Shown here: positions 36,880 through 50,200 of the stretch, piece by piece
Layout: each line of letters starts with the position of its first letter
Position numbering within the stretch: the stretch's first letter is position 1
Assembly (NCBI RefSeq): GCF_030867095.1
Contig: NC_081824.1
Location: 118,304,162-118,368,161, forward strand
Length of the DNA: 64,000 nt
Direction: 5' to 3'
Source: Alligator mississippiensis
Taxonomy: Eukaryota > Chordata > Crocodylia > Alligatoridae
Made by a program: the position numbers and the translations under genes
Notes under the pieces: model-generated
The model's database searches: none
Told to the model about the DNA's origin: nothing
The model's input: the letters and a program-made list of their open reading frames with translations, nothing else

Positions 36880-37900
36880 CTAGGGAAGAGAGGAAGCAAG
36901 TAAGAATGTTTATTTATCCTACAGTAACTGTGGTTACTTGGGATGTGTGGTCCATGCACATATACCCCATGCATGCAAGAGCTGAATCTTTCTGAAAAGC
37001 AATATCCATTGTGGCTACTGCAGCTAAGGGTATAAGGAATCGAGTGGCTGCAACAGCCATTCAGTTGCTTCACCAAACAGAAACCCAGATGTAGGGATTC
37101 CAATCACCAGGGATGGAAAGTGGCACAAGGGAAATCTATAGACAACGCAGCTCAAACATGCAGTTACTAAAACTTCTGTTATCAGAGACTGATAGACAGG
37201 GAAAGTTGCTGCAACCAGTAGTAGAGCTCTCCAGCAGCCTGAAGAAGACAGTACTTCCAAGGGGACTGTGGCCAGCCTTGAAAAGACAGTAGGTGAAATG
37301 TAGAGCATACTGTGACATGCCACCATGTGATCCATGAGGTTGAGGAACAGCTTCATCCAACATGGGATGTATAGGAAGCTGATGATCCAAGTCTGAACTT
37401 CCAGCTACAGTTTTCTTCCTCCCTCTTTCTGACCACACCAAGGCTGTGGAAATGTGAGGTTTGAGAGAGGAAACTATGGTAGAAGAAGTGCAGTCATAAC
37501 TGCATAACTGGCCAGAGTGGGCTGGTCTTTTCTGGGTCGGTCAGTGGCAAAAGTTGTGGCCTGCATGGATTACTTGAGCAGAAATGATTTCAGCTGTGCC
37601 TGTGTCATTCTTGTCGTTCTTAAAAAATATACAGCACACTGGGCAAAGCTTTGTTAGAAGTCTCTCTCTCCAAGGGTGCCTGTCATTAGCCAGAATGGCT
37701 GTCACACACCATTCAGTTTTTGAACATAGGGTATTTTCAATCCTCCATAGTGGAAAAATAGCCCCAGTACAGGAGCATAGTCCCCCAGTTAGGCAAGTTG
37801 TGGTGCAGGAATGTGGACACTGCGAGAGATCAGTCACACCAGGAGTGGTAAGGAGGAGCTGAGTGGCAGATGCAGTACCCCATCAGTTTTGCCCTTGGTT
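36880..37900 (-). mobile_element. Possible retroelement gag-like fossil
   Basis: Antisense frames carry text resembling retroelement structural (gag-like) proteins, including a MDHMVACHSMLYISP-type helix and a Cys-rich block near 37650-37800. The plus-strand 'acagtaactgtggttact' phrase near 36920 also occurs in dispersed reptile repeats. The family is uncertain; a DIRS- or LTR-type origin is possible. The copy is clearly broken in many places and old, with no terminal repeats identified. Confidence 0.25.
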
Positions 37901-39496
37901 ATAGTACTCGGGAGGGCACGAAGGACACATATACAGCCACAACAGATACTGCCATTCAAAATGTTCCATCTCACTTGAATGGAGCACCTGAGCACCAAGA
38001 GAAGAATCTGGGTAGACGACTGCCGAACGAACTACAGCAGGGGGTGTCCGTTAAGGAGTTAAAGCAAACACACACTGGTCTGTGACATCAGCTGCTTGTT
38101 CCAGTCTTAGTATTTACATAACCATCTGTAAATTTAAACAGAACATAAACTTGGGAATGCAGTGTTATATCCCCCACTCCACAATCACCAATAAACTTCC
38201 TTTTTCCATTTCACTGTTGTTTTAAACAAATTCCTCTGCAGCTAGTACCTACACTAGTGTTACCTTCTAACAATAGAAACAACCTGTAACTCACCTAAGG
38301 GAACCACACAACTAATTCAGAACACAGACAGAACAGTCGCCCGCGAGTGAAACAACATCTGAATGAGGGAAAAAAGAAAAACACCTTGAGAACCACTTGC
38401 ATCAATTAAAGATCCAAACTTAAACTTCAAACATTTCTCACTTACTGATATCTTAGGTCCCATATTTCCTTTTTTTTCTTTTATTTTTTTTAGAAAACCG
38501 AACAGCAGGAACAAAATACATAATGTAGATACCACAGCTGTTGTGTTCATCTTAGCATGGCGTTGGGGACAGAAGTCTGCTTTTTGAGCATCTCTGTCAC
38601 TAAAAATCTCTCTTTTCACCAAAGCATCAAGGATCAGGGAACATGAATTGACTCCTAATCTCCTTTCTCAGGTGATGCTGTTGAAAGAAAGCTGAGTATG
38701 CAGTGACTGATGTTGAGCAGACCAGCCACTCTAACCAAGAGTCTCATATAGCTTTCATTTCCTGCAGCATTTCCATTCAGGATACATTATAAAGTGCCAA
38801 GGATAACTGAACTAATAATGCCATCCTAATGCCTGTAACATCCAATACTTTGACCTCAGGCCATCTCAGGATGTGTTGAAAGGATGCAAAAGTGTTAACA
38901 TAGCAAATTACCACTACCACTAGCAATCTAGTGAAAAGTAAATCACAGCAATTGTGTGGCTATAATTGTCAAAACATAAATGACAAAGTCTATAAATGTC
39001 AGCACACACTGCAATGGCAGGTGCTCAGATTTAACAAGCATCTTCACTTTCATCTGCTAACAAACAGCTAAGCAGCCTACTCCTTAATGAACCCCCATAG
39101 ACAAGTTTCCCCCAGGTTCATGTGGTCAATCTCCCTCAGCTCAAGAGTAGACCTTTAATAAAGAGCTCCATATTTATATCTTCCCAGCATAAATCACAAA
39201 GACATTGCCCTTCTATTCACTTGATTACAGTCAGGCACACAAGACATCAACTAGTCACAAGAGAGACTCAGGAATTAGAGACCTATTTTATTAACTGTTC
39301 TAGTGGCAGCAGCAGCCCTAACATTTTTTAAGCTATTTAAAAGACAGAAGTTCAAAAATTCTTAAAATGTTTAAAAAATGTGAAAGTTTAAGTGATTCAG
39401 GTTTAGAAAGAAATCTTCATTCATAGTCATATCTATTCAGGAAGTCTAGACTTCTGTATTCACTCACTTATTGCTATACTTTTTATCCTTTAAGAT
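37901..39496. other. Intergenic, nothing recognised
   Basis: AT-rich unique-looking sequence with no coding region or repeat signature that I can name. Confidence 0.5.
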
Positions 39497-39857
39497 CTGG
39501 GCTGTCCAACATAGGGCTGTCTCTAACTGGTAGCCCTCAGATCACATGGAGCCCTTAAGTAGCTAACATGCAGCCTGCAGGCCCTGGCAAGCAGTTTTCC
39601 CATTGCCACACAGCAGGGGAAGGCCCAGGGGTCTGAGTGCCACTTACACACAGCCTGTATAGTAGGGGGAAGAAGGGACACATGCTGCTGGCAGGGGGGC
39701 GGAGCTATATGCCACTAGCCCAGACTGTACAATGGGAAGCTGTGTGCATCCCATGCACTGGGGAACCACCTGGCCATGTGCACCCTGCATGGTGTATGGC
39801 CTGGGGCTGCATAGAAGCATCACATGCAGCCCCCAATGGCCCAAAATTGGACAGCGC
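39497..39857. mobile_element. Non-autonomous hAT-like element
   Basis: The left end 'gggctgtccaacatagggct' is mirrored by the right end, whose reverse complement reads AGCGCTGTCCAATTTTGGGC. The inner sequence repeats 'gcagcc' and 'catgtgcagc' type words. About 360 bp, no coding. Confidence 0.5.
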
Positions 39858-40044
39858 TAATCTAACAGTTTGGAATCTGGTCCTAAAACCAACACTCCCT
39901 TCAGCATATGCATTGAGCCTGTTCCTGCATGAACTTGAAGTTAAGCATACAATTGTCATGCAATCAAAACAGAATTGTAAATTGTTAGTGTTATCTACAG
40001 GGCAAAAAATCATGTAGCCTGTGAAGCATTAAATAAATTTGAAT

Positions 40045-40160
40045 CTATTTATAATTGTGGTAGCATCTAAGAAGGCCAGGATGCCATTGTGTTATGCACT
40101 CTACAAATACAAAACAAAATAGCCATCCCTGCCTGAGTGCAAGTTAAGTAATCTGATAAG
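40045..40160 (-). repeat. SINE-like fragment common in sauropsids
   Basis: Contains 'gtggtagcatctaagaaggc', 'gccattgtgttatgcactct' and 'acaaatacaaaacaaaatag' in the order of a known dispersed amniote repeat (a MIR-like family). Orientation is uncertain. Confidence 0.4.
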
Positions 40161-41950
40161 ATATTCATGTCTTTTGAAAACTTTGTCACAGAAAACAAAG
40201 CAAAAGACGTGTTGATCCTGAAGAAAAAATATATATCAAAGAAGTAATTACTGATGCACACTACCTTGTAAGTAAATATTTTAATTTCTTTAGCTTCTTT
40301 AAAAAGTTATCAACTTCGTTATAACAGCTTCTTCAAAGTAAAAATCTATTTCTTGCCCGTTTCCTTTTGGCAATAACTTATTTCTTCACTGGTCCAGAAT
40401 TAACTATGGCTCTTTTTACTCTTTGCTGGTACACTAGGATCCTTAATTTAAAAGAAAGCTTTACATCATCACTCAACAGTAGAGTTTTGCCAGTGTGTTG
40501 CACTGCTGTCAGAGACAATTTATGTAATGATGTTGTTATATTTGGGCCCATCTATAGATTTAAATGTTGCTGAGAGTCTTAGTTGGATGGAGTCTTCTTA
40601 AAACTCTGGCACTGTCAGCTAAAAACAGACTATCACATTCAACAATAAAATTTTCCACTTCCACAGAGGAACAAATGTTTCTAGACTGCAAATAAGACAT
40701 AAAAAACAAAGTCATCAGCCATATGATAAAACACATGTGAAAATAATAGATTTTAAGACTCTTTACAAAAAACAACATAATTTAAGGAAGCTGATAGAAC
40801 AAGGAATGGAGATGGGGATAGAGGGCAGATGGGAAAAACAGAAGAGGGGAAAGGAGAGTTAGTGTAGAAAATGAAATACCATAATGTTCTGATTATAAGT
40901 CAGCCATTCATGTAAGTTGTTCCCATATTTTCAAGGTAGGTTTTAGGAAAAACATCTTTTCCTCCTAAATATGAGTTGATAAATACAGATGAAGTCCTTG
41001 AATCCCACAGGAGAGTTAAATAACCAAAGAAAGGACTCAAAGAGCTAAAGGTACTAAAAATACTAACATTTAAAAAAAAAGTTCTCTTTGTACCCAGGCT
41101 CACCATATAGTCTACAGCCTAAAAATCCATGTTAATACTATCAAAACAAGCATTTGTAGTAAAATGGAAACTGTTCACGTGTTTCAGCAATGATAGCCCC
41201 TAACTAGAAGGCCAGATTTAAAAAGTAGTTCTGAATTTAAACTTCATAGGATATGTAGGACCAACAAGGCTCAAAAATCCAATTTTCCTAATTTTTTGAG
41301 GGATATGGGAAATGAAAAAGTGGGTGGTTGTATTTTTTTTCCTTTTGTTGATAAATGTTAATTTGTTGATTATAATTTTTTAGTTTTTAGTTCTGACCAA
41401 CTTCCAGGGAATTGCAGGCAGTGTTCAGCAGAACTCAGCATGGTTATCCTTTCAGCTCACCTTGTGGGCTGTGTGATGACCAAGCACTTGGAAGCCTCAC
41501 CATGAAGCTTCTCCTTCCGCTCCAGTGGAGCAGACTAGGTGGATCCTTCATGAGTGTGAGAGGTGGCCATCTGGGTCACCCAATTACTGTGGCCCCTCAT
41601 TGCATGAGCAAAGCCTGCCACCATGCTGGAGCAGATCAACCAGCATGCCTCCCCTAAGAACAAGCCAATGTGACCCTTAAGGGGGGCTAGGCTAGGTCAA
41701 ATGCTCTGTTCAATTCCACCATGCTGACAGATCATAGGTTGACCCCATGTGTAAGTTGACTGGATTTGTAGGATTCTTTTAAGGGGAAAAATGGTCAACA
41801 TAACTGGAACAACACAGTACATGAGGAAGTTTTTAGATTTTCATGAATTGATGAAGAAAATACCAGAAGGGCCCATTAGAGTCTGACCTGCTATGTGCTG
41901 CACACTATTACATTGCATGTAGTTCACCTTGTATTGAACCTACTTATTTT
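40161..41950. other. Intergenic, mostly nothing recognised
   Basis: AT-rich. Phrases such as 'attataagtcagcc' (near 40895) and 'gtgtaagttgactgg' (near 41750) may be scraps of a TIR element family with a 'GTCGACTTATA' terminus, but they are too degraded to delimit. Confidence 0.4.
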
Positions 41951-41954
41951 TCAC

Positions 41955-42100
41955 TAAAGCTCATCTTCCGAAAAGGAATCTCAATTTTATCTGAAGGCAT
42001 CAAGTACTGGAGAATCCATTATTTCCGCTATTAGTTCCAGGCATTAATCCCCCTGTTAAAATGTGTGACTTCTAATTTGAATTTCCTAGCTTCAGCCATG
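41955..42100 (-). mobile_element. Old CR1-clade LINE fragment
   Basis: Antisense wording 'gtactggagaatccattatt', 'ccccctgttaaaatgtgtga' and 'tttcctagcttcagccatga' follows the order seen in CR1/L3 3' ends. The hAT-like element at 42116 lies immediately beyond. Confidence 0.45.
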
Positions 42101-42115
42101 ACCTGTTCTCATGAC

Positions 42116-42211
42116 TAGGGATCCTGATTTTTTCTGATTTCAAAAAATCTCGAGTTTTTGGTTAAAAAAAGTAATCCCAAATCCACGTTTCCATGATTAA
42201 AATGAAGCACC

Positions 42212-42255
<44 letters not shown>

Positions 42256-42354
42256 GTGATGTTTCATTTTAATCATGAAAATGTGGATTTGGGGTTACTT
42301 TTTTTTTAACTGAAAATTGGGGATTTTTTAAAGCAAAGAAAACCAGGATCCCTG
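42116..42354. mobile_element. hAT-type MITE with (TG)19 centre and 8-bp target duplication
   Basis: Termini TAGGGATCCTGATTTTTTCT and, reverse complemented, CAGGGATCCTGGTTTTCTTT are inverted. The arms of about 95 bp include 'gattaaaatgaa' and 'ttcattttaatc'. The flanks are ctcatgac (42108-42115) and ctcatgat (42355-42362), an 8-bp duplication with one change, as expected for hAT transposition. The TG run at 42216-42253 lies at the centre of the palindrome. Confidence 0.8.
42216..42253. repeat. (TG)19 microsatellite
   Basis: An uninterrupted TG run of 38 bp in the middle of the hAT-type MITE. Confidence 0.95.
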
Positions 42355-43054
42355 CTCATGATCTGTCAGGAATAGGTGTCAAGCTAACCATACTATAATT
42401 ATGTGGATTGTTTCATTTGCCCTTTCTTCTCGACTTATAGAATTTCCTTTGTATTAGAAGACATATTTAAAATGAGTATCAGCAGGCTAGAGATCTCCTC
42501 CATAAATTCCAGTGCTCTTGGGTATATGTTACCTAGGCCCGCTGACTTTGAAGTTGAACACATCCTTCTTCATTACAAGAAGACTGGAAAGTACTTCATT
42601 ATCCTTGTAGAATATACTTTGCAAATAAACAGGAATATTTATTAAATTTTTCTTGGATTTTGCACATGATTCAGTATCAACCCACATTTTATTTCTAGGA
42701 TACTGCTCTTGCTGGGAAGCTTGATTTTAAACTTTCAAAAATCAAGGCAACAGTCTCAAATTTTGATCAGGTCCTGCAAACTTTTGTTACCAGCAGTACT
42801 GCTTATTACCCTCAACAGTGACATCCAGGAACTATTTTTAGTATTAAGTAGTACATATGGTGGCAAAGGTTTTCAAGGTCTGGTGTAAGCTTCTTTGAAG
42901 TTGCCCTGAATTTTGATGACAAAACATCTATTAAAGAGATTTGTATTTGAGAAAATAAGGTGAAAAACCTGACCTTATCTTTCTTAGAATATCTTATATT
43001 ATATGGCACTCTGTTTCAAAAATGAATGTATATGCTACAATGCTTACCTCCTTG

Positions 43055-43203
43055 CAGAGGGGCCAGGCAGGGGGGTTGAATAGAGAAACAGCCAGGCAGG
43101 GACAAGCCCCAGCCTCCACTTTCCTGTTTATCTCCTCACACCTCATATCACCCTTCCAAGAGTTTCCAGGGTGTGAAGCCACCCTGGCTGAGAATCACTG
43201 CAG
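43055..43203 (-). mobile_element. hAT-like terminus
   Basis: The right edge read on the minus strand gives CTGCAGTGATTCTCAGCCAG, a hAT-type end. A matching left end was not found with confidence, so this may be a truncated copy. Confidence 0.35.
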
Positions 43204-43341
43204 TAGGCACATGTACAACTTCCATCACCCCCCCTGACTGGAGTGCTTTAAAATCACTGCAGCTGTATTCATCTCAGTGTGGTCCAGCCAGGGGCACTAA
43301 AGAAAGCTACAGTGACCTTTGGCTCTCCCACATCTTCCCAC

Positions 43342-43469
43342 TGGAAGGGGAGGTAGAGGAAAGGCGAGAAGAAAGAGGAGGACCAGTGAGAAGAGGGGAG
43401 CAGAGAGCAGTGGAGGAAAACAGAGGGCAAGGAGAGCAGGGAGCAGAGAGGGAAGGAAAGCAAGAAAGG
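43342..43469 (+). repeat. Purine-rich (GA) tract
   Basis: About 125 bp of nearly uninterrupted purines on the plus strand (gag/aag words). Open reading through it is a by-product of composition. Confidence 0.7.
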
Positions 43470-44159
43470 TTCTGTCCGCAGAAGTACCCTCAGTCTACTC
43501 CTTCAGAGTCACTGAAGCCTCAGCTCCCTGAAGGGGGTGACAGGATGAAACATTTGGTATGCCCACAGCACCACTTAGTAGGACAAAGGTTGTCAGCCTG
43601 GCCTTCCAAAAAAGAAAAGTGACTATGGCTATAGAAATATTTTCACTAATCCTTGTCCCTGCAGTGGTATCCACAAAACACAGCAGATCTATTAACACTT
43701 AAGAAGAAGGTAAAATAAAAAAAATTGAAAAAATGTGAAACTGGCCAGTCTAACTTTATTGTCCCATTGAGGCCCACAAAATATTAGAGAGGCAGCACAA
43801 ATGGCAAAAATGTGGATTATCAGATTTACAATGTGAAGAATCCAAGATGAAAACACAGGCGAGGAACAATTCTCAACGTGCACACTGCTAAACACTACCT
43901 TTAGTTACACTTTAGCAACTCCACACAATTCACTGGGGAAGCAGAGGCAGTACTGAGAGCGGAGTTCCATCTGATATTTTCCCCACTGAACATTTCTTTT
44001 TAAATCTGACATGTTAGCAGATTATTCTTGATCTTTTTTTCAGAAAAGGTTTTGAAATTCCTTTGAAAGCTAAAACATGCCAATTGGGTTGTAAGGAACT
44101 AGAGAACATGCCCATGCATAGTAAGCAGTTTACTCTCCAAAAATATGAATGTCATGGGA

Positions 44160-44255
44160 AGATCATAGGAAAGTCGAACTGGAAGGGACTTCATGAGGTC
44201 ATCTCATCCAGCCTTCTGCTCAAGGCAGGCAGATAGATCAATGACTCACTGGACT
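44160..44255 (-). mobile_element. CR1 LINE 3' end fragment
   Basis: 'gaactggaagggacttcatg' followed by 'aggtcatctcatccagcctt' and 'gctcaaggcaggca' is antisense CR1 3' UTR. Short and without coding. Confidence 0.7.
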
Positions 44256-44259
44256 CCCT

Positions 44260-47200
44260 AGGCGTAATCTTTTCACAAATGGAGTACAGAAAGAGAACAT
44301 GACAAAAGAGCAAAATACATAGAAAGTAAAGGTCTGTGTAGCTTGGAATGAAAGAACAGGTTTGTATTGTAACAGGAAGACAGATTTTTGCATTCAGTAG
44401 TTATTTTATTTTCCCCTTTGCAACTCTGTTAATTTAATCCTGATGCTCATTAAGAGGGGGGAAAGTATAAGTTTTGAGAAAATGTCTGAAGGATACTTGA
44501 AAATCAGCAAAACTCTTGTTATCTGGTGGCTTTTTCTCTAAAACCCAGTAATACCAATTGATAATGATTCAGCTTATTATTCAACTAAAATTCATATTGT
44601 AGAAATTATGGTACAATCATTCCTGTTTCAAATGACCAACAAGCCAAAAGTCCATATGGCCAATCACTACATTAAAAACTTAACATTTCCTTTTTCTACT
44701 TGGACAGCAACTGCAGAGCACGAATTGCATTACAATTGCTGACTTCCATCAGCTGAAACAACTCTTTTGGCTCAACCCTACAAACATGCTCTTGCTTAGC
44801 TTTATGTAGAAGAGCAGTTTCATTGAGGTCACCACCTACATGTGTAAAACTAAAAATACGCATTTTTACATGAGTCAAACGGTATGCAAACTTTGAACTT
44901 GACGGAACTAAGTTTGGGACCAAAACTTTTCCAGTTGATTTTTAAAGTACCATACAAAAGCATTAGTTCATTATTTCTCTCATAGTATATCAGAACACTG
45001 TATGCTTCAGAATGTTTTCATTTGTTTTCTGAAGGCTGTGGATGTGGTAGAGAGTGACGGATTTAGATACAGCTATTATGAATTCATACTTTTTCAGTAA
45101 AGTCCTATCATAAGGCACATTTCTGGCTAAAACTGTTTTCCAACTCTACACAGAGTTGGAATATTCATTCTGCCATCTACAGGCGCAGAACATGCTGGTG
45201 GCGGCGTGGGTGCTAAAGTCTGAGATGGCAAAGTAGCAGATCTGCTGTGTGGATCATATGATAATTTAGCCTAGAGTTTATTGCTTACTAATCTGAGTAC
45301 CAATAAAAATGTTTCACCATCAGCACCATTTAGAGCTGGGAACATTTGGCTCTAAAGTTCTTCAGCATGCCACATGCTTTCTGGATCAGAGCTCCAAAAC
45401 AAGACATAGGGATAACAGTTTAGTTGTTAGAAGAGACCTACTGTTAGAAAAACAAAAGTACATTTTAAAAACCTTATTCTACAAGGCTTGGTAACATACT
45501 GCTCTCTTGTGGTTAAATCTGAGCAACTCACCTGAAGAACTATGTCATACATATAACAGCTCTTTTTGGCATTTCACTCTTTGCTTTATGTTAACAATTC
45601 TGAGTAAGTGGGCACTTAACACATTTAGTAATGATTCAGAATAAGTGTGTTGAAACAGATCTGCTTACCTTGCCTCTGACCAAATAGGCTTTTTTAAGGT
45701 TCTCCTCACCCTTTTTATAGGTGCAGTCATCCTGACAAGAAATATAAACAAGATTATTAATATTGCTGGCACAAAGGAACATAACCATTCTCTCCCTTTC
45801 CTTCAACAGGAAAAAAAAATCCACTCCCATAGCAGAGGGGAACTGTTGCTGGCAGAATTATTGGAGGAAATCCTGAACTTCAAAAAGAGGGCCATGTACC
45901 ATTCTATTGCTGACTCAGTTATAAAACAAATTAAATCTGAAAATGTATAATGTGAGCAAAAAGATCTCTGAACCCAAGTAGTTAGATCAAGCAAAGCAAA
46001 CTTGTAGTGATATTAAAGATCAAATTACCAGTTTTCTCCAGATATATGTAAAGACAAATCACTCAAACCTAAAGAGCAAAAGCAACCTAAAAGGTCTTAG
46101 AATCCTACTCATGCTTTGATGATAGGTATTTGAACATCTGAATGCTGCCTGTTTTGGGCTCCTGAACATCAATTTGAGCAGAACTGGTTTCACATACACC
46201 CATTTAACTGCCCATATTTAAAATTGGGGATGAAAATAGTCATTTAAATTACTGAAACCTATTTTTGACTTAGAGCCCTCTTCCCTTATCTCTCCTTCAG
46301 TTTCCTTAAGTGAAGGCAATTACTTCTAATGAAATCTTGAGATGCCCTCATAAATCAAATATTGAAAACTTGTTCAGCATCGCTTACCTCACACTAGATA
46401 GCTATTCTAGTCTCCCCCACATGATTCTTCATAATAAAAAGTTATATAAGTGAGAAACATATGGGGGGGAATCAACCACTGATTTACAATCACTGATGCC
46501 CAGTGAAGAATGTCATACATAAAACACAAAATATTAATCATTCTAACAATTAATAACAAAATGGTCCAACAGTATTATGGGGTGAGTGGAAGAACAAGGT
46601 ACCCTCCCTCTATCCTTGCTACACCTATAAGATAATCAAAATAATCCCAACAGAATTGTAGTAGGACTGTCTAAAGAACCAGTGTGAAACTTAAATACAC
46701 AATGTAACGCAGGCTGTCAGATACCACTAATCAAGATCTAGGAGATTAGGGAAGGCTATTCTATGGCACTTGTGGATTGTGCCCTTCTTATTTTGTCATT
46801 CAGTTTGACAAATGCAAATGCAAGGAACAAACAGCCCCAGATTTACACAATACAATGTTTTGTACATCTCTGTATTAATCCAAATCTTGCTCTTTTCATT
46901 TTCACTAAACTATGTCTTAATTTACATTTAAGCACCTTATATGTTCTCAGTCTCTCTTCCACTTAGTTTTAGTGCCTGCCTTTCTTTGTCATTCACATGT
47001 GATAATTTACAGCATTTTTTTTAATACCACAAAAATTAACAATGAAAATGATGGCAGGTTTTTCTCTTCCTATTTTAGTTTATAACTGTACAAGCTGTAA
47101 TTAAAAATACAGCACTCCTATCATTTTACATTTTTGGATAACTGCATTTTGTCTAATGGCTTCCAGATCCAGTTCAATGGGTTTTATCTCTATTTGCATC

Positions 47201-50200
47201 TCCCTCAAGGAACTGGCTTGGACTTCAGGGGCATGGCTACTGCCAGTCTGCTTTGAGTGAAAGCTCAGTGAGTAAAATTCATGGCAATGGAGCTGCAAAC
47301 CATCCATGACTTTGTAGTTATATTAAATATTCATCTTTTATGCCAAAGTTTTCCATGCTTGAGTTCTTTCCATAAGTGCTATTTCTTATTTAAAGGCTTG
47401 AACAAAATACCTTAGTTCTTTTGGGGTCGTGAAAGTAAAACTATATGCTATGTTGTCATAGTAAAGGTAATCCTACAACACTTTTAAATGTGAGGTTTGA
47501 GGATTTTACCAAAAAGTGTCTAAGCTTTGGAACTTGGTATATTTGGTTGTACATTACTTCATTCATTTAAAAGTTTGTAAAAGCAGTACTGAGCACATAC
47601 AGTAGAAAATTATTTTGTTAACTGGGCATTTAGAGGCAACTCTAGTTCCCAGCAACAAACCCAGTACATCAGTCTTGGATTTAGAAAATCCATAGGTGAA
47701 TTTCCTTCCTTCTGCTTACTGTTCACAGTCCTTCCAGTTAGACCTGGAAGAAAGCATTTCTGCTATGGGAAACTTCTGGAAACTTGTAAGGCACACCAGT
47801 TGCCTGCCTTGTTAAAACTTCTGCTCACTCTTTAAGAGGAAGGACATTAAATAAAACCTTTCCCATTCACTCTTGAAAATAATGAAATAAGCTGATCAGT
47901 GATGGCTGTCAGATGGCACGCTAAGTAAAACTGCATACATTTAATTGTATTGCCTCCATCCCACCATCTCAATACATCATTTCATGTATCATGTGTGTGC
48001 TATGCAGATACTGTCTCCATAGGCTTATGTACAATATCAGCATGATAAGAGTGTTTAAATACAGCTGCAATATAAATAATAATTAGACAATAGGCACTTT
48101 AATTCTATGCCTATTTCACTATTCTGGTATCTGTACTGGTAACACTGACTGAACAGTAAGATGATTGAGGAAGACTCTTCTGCGCACTTGCTTTAACAAG
48201 GAAGTTATTACAATTTAAGTTATTATTTCAAAAATACGTTAATTAACAACCTAGAACCAACATTGCAAAATGCAAGAGCACAACTTTGCATATCCTCCGG
48301 ATGTCTTCAGCTATAGGCAAACATGGCAAGAACAGTTCTAAAAAGTTTCTAGGCTGCAACTTTTTAGTTAGACAAGGGGTAATGTATACACTTCAAAATA
48401 GCAACAGTGTGGAGATCAAGTTTATTTGAAAAAATTGATTGAAACTATAGAACAAAGTATTTTAAAGGAGTTAGGGCCCTCCCTGTCAAAAAGTAAATCT
48501 TCCCACTGTAGCTTAAGATGCTAGAAAGCCAGCTGTGAAAGAACACTTAATTCATGTGGTTGAATAATTAAATTATTCAAGTGGTAAAACAGAGAGTGAA
48601 TACCAGTGAAACTATTATAGCATAGCAAACAAAGGCTTTTAGTTACCTACTGATATAAGGTCACTCTCTGTAAAGTCAAAATCTTTTAGTATCATGAGCA
48701 ACTATGTATGCCTGAAAAGGAAATAAATATGATTGGGGGGGGGGGGGTGTTAGGAATGTGTTACACATGAAAAAGTTATATTTGGTTATTTATAATATTG
48801 ATGTTAAAGATCGTCTTTTATATAACTTTGGGACTGAAATCTATTAAACAAAAACCATGCCATAGGAACAGAAGTGGTGTGCCTGAGCAAATGTATAAAC
48901 TTTTTATTTTGAGCCAGCATGGGTGGCCAAATGCTAAGCTGATGATTGAGCTAAAGCCCAAGAACAAAATGTTGCTCTTTCTGACCACTGAGGAATTTTG
49001 GAAAAAAGGAAAGAAAGAGAATAAAAGTATTTCTGTGGTAAGTTCTACTTTAAAAAAATGCTGCCAATTGAAGCAACTTCAAGGTATTGATAGATTAATG
49101 GGAAGTGTAGTCAGAGAGACAGCCACAGCACCGATTTGCCACATATTGGTGTAATTTTATACCTATACTTATTCTACATAAGGGTGATGGCTGTGGGAAA
49201 ACCGATGGAGAGATTCAGCCTGAAACTTAACTCACGTGTACAGGAAGTACTATTTTCACGACAATATTGAATATGTAAACTGTTTAGATTATCTACCCAA
49301 CTACTTCAAAGATATCCACTGTCTCTTTCCCCACAACTAAAAAGGTACAAATCTCCATGTGGCCATTTATCCAGAGAAACTAAACATGGGGGTCCAGGTC
49401 ATGAAATGAATGAATATCTAATGTTTGGTGGGTTGGTGGACAGAACTCAGCCAGTTTCAGAGAGGCTAGAAATGAAGTCTCGCCAAAGGCAAATGTAATG
49501 ATGTGCTACCATGTCTCTTAAGTATGAAAGTGATTGTTGCTGCTGGGGCAGGGGTTCCCCAAGACTGGAGATTAGGAATCCCCTGAACTGAAACTCATCT
49601 ATAGGAAAGTAGATCTTTGTCAATCTCAAGATGAAGAGTCTTTGCAAGTTCTATGAACTGAGTTGAAATAAAGAATGACTACTTAGTCCTAAATGGAGCA
49701 GGTTGAGAGTTCTAAGCTAAGTATTTCCTTTAAGCAGCAAGACATTTAAAGATATGAAGAAGGCCTATGTGAAGTGTATATAATATAAAAGCTGTCCCTC
49801 CTAAATGATGGATTTCAGTTTAGGCCTCATTTTCCTGTGGAAGCCTATGACAATACTGTCATAACTGAGGTAAGCATATTCAGAAAATAGGATTTTATCA
49901 CTGGCTACTTACTATGGAAATTGATGCTGAGCAGTAAGACTTTTCACCTAAAAGATAAAATTTCCTGGAAGCTTTGTCCTTTGGATGGCCACATTGTCTG
50001 GCATTTCCCTTGTATTACAGGTGCTAGAGAGCCAGGAATCTGATGCAAACAGAAATATGCAACTTCTTTGAGAAAAAAAATAAGTCCTTGTCTAAGTTTT
50101 TCAAAGCTGTAATCAGAGAGACTAGAATCTGCCAAAGGTCCTTAGCAGGTTCTTCTATTTGATTAAGAGCACTGCCAATAAGCATGAGAAGTTAGAACAC

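Noticed and set aside
43173-43622. Open frame of 149 codons on the plus strand
   Set aside because: The middle is the purine tract (Glu/Arg/Gly repeats) and the start lies in a hAT-like terminus. No exon signals or homology.
44696-44923. Minus-strand frame with plausible protein text (KAKQEHVCRVEPKELFQLME)
   Set aside because: It reads better than chance but has no splice context, no recognised family and no neighbouring exon. Left as unexplained intergenic sequence.
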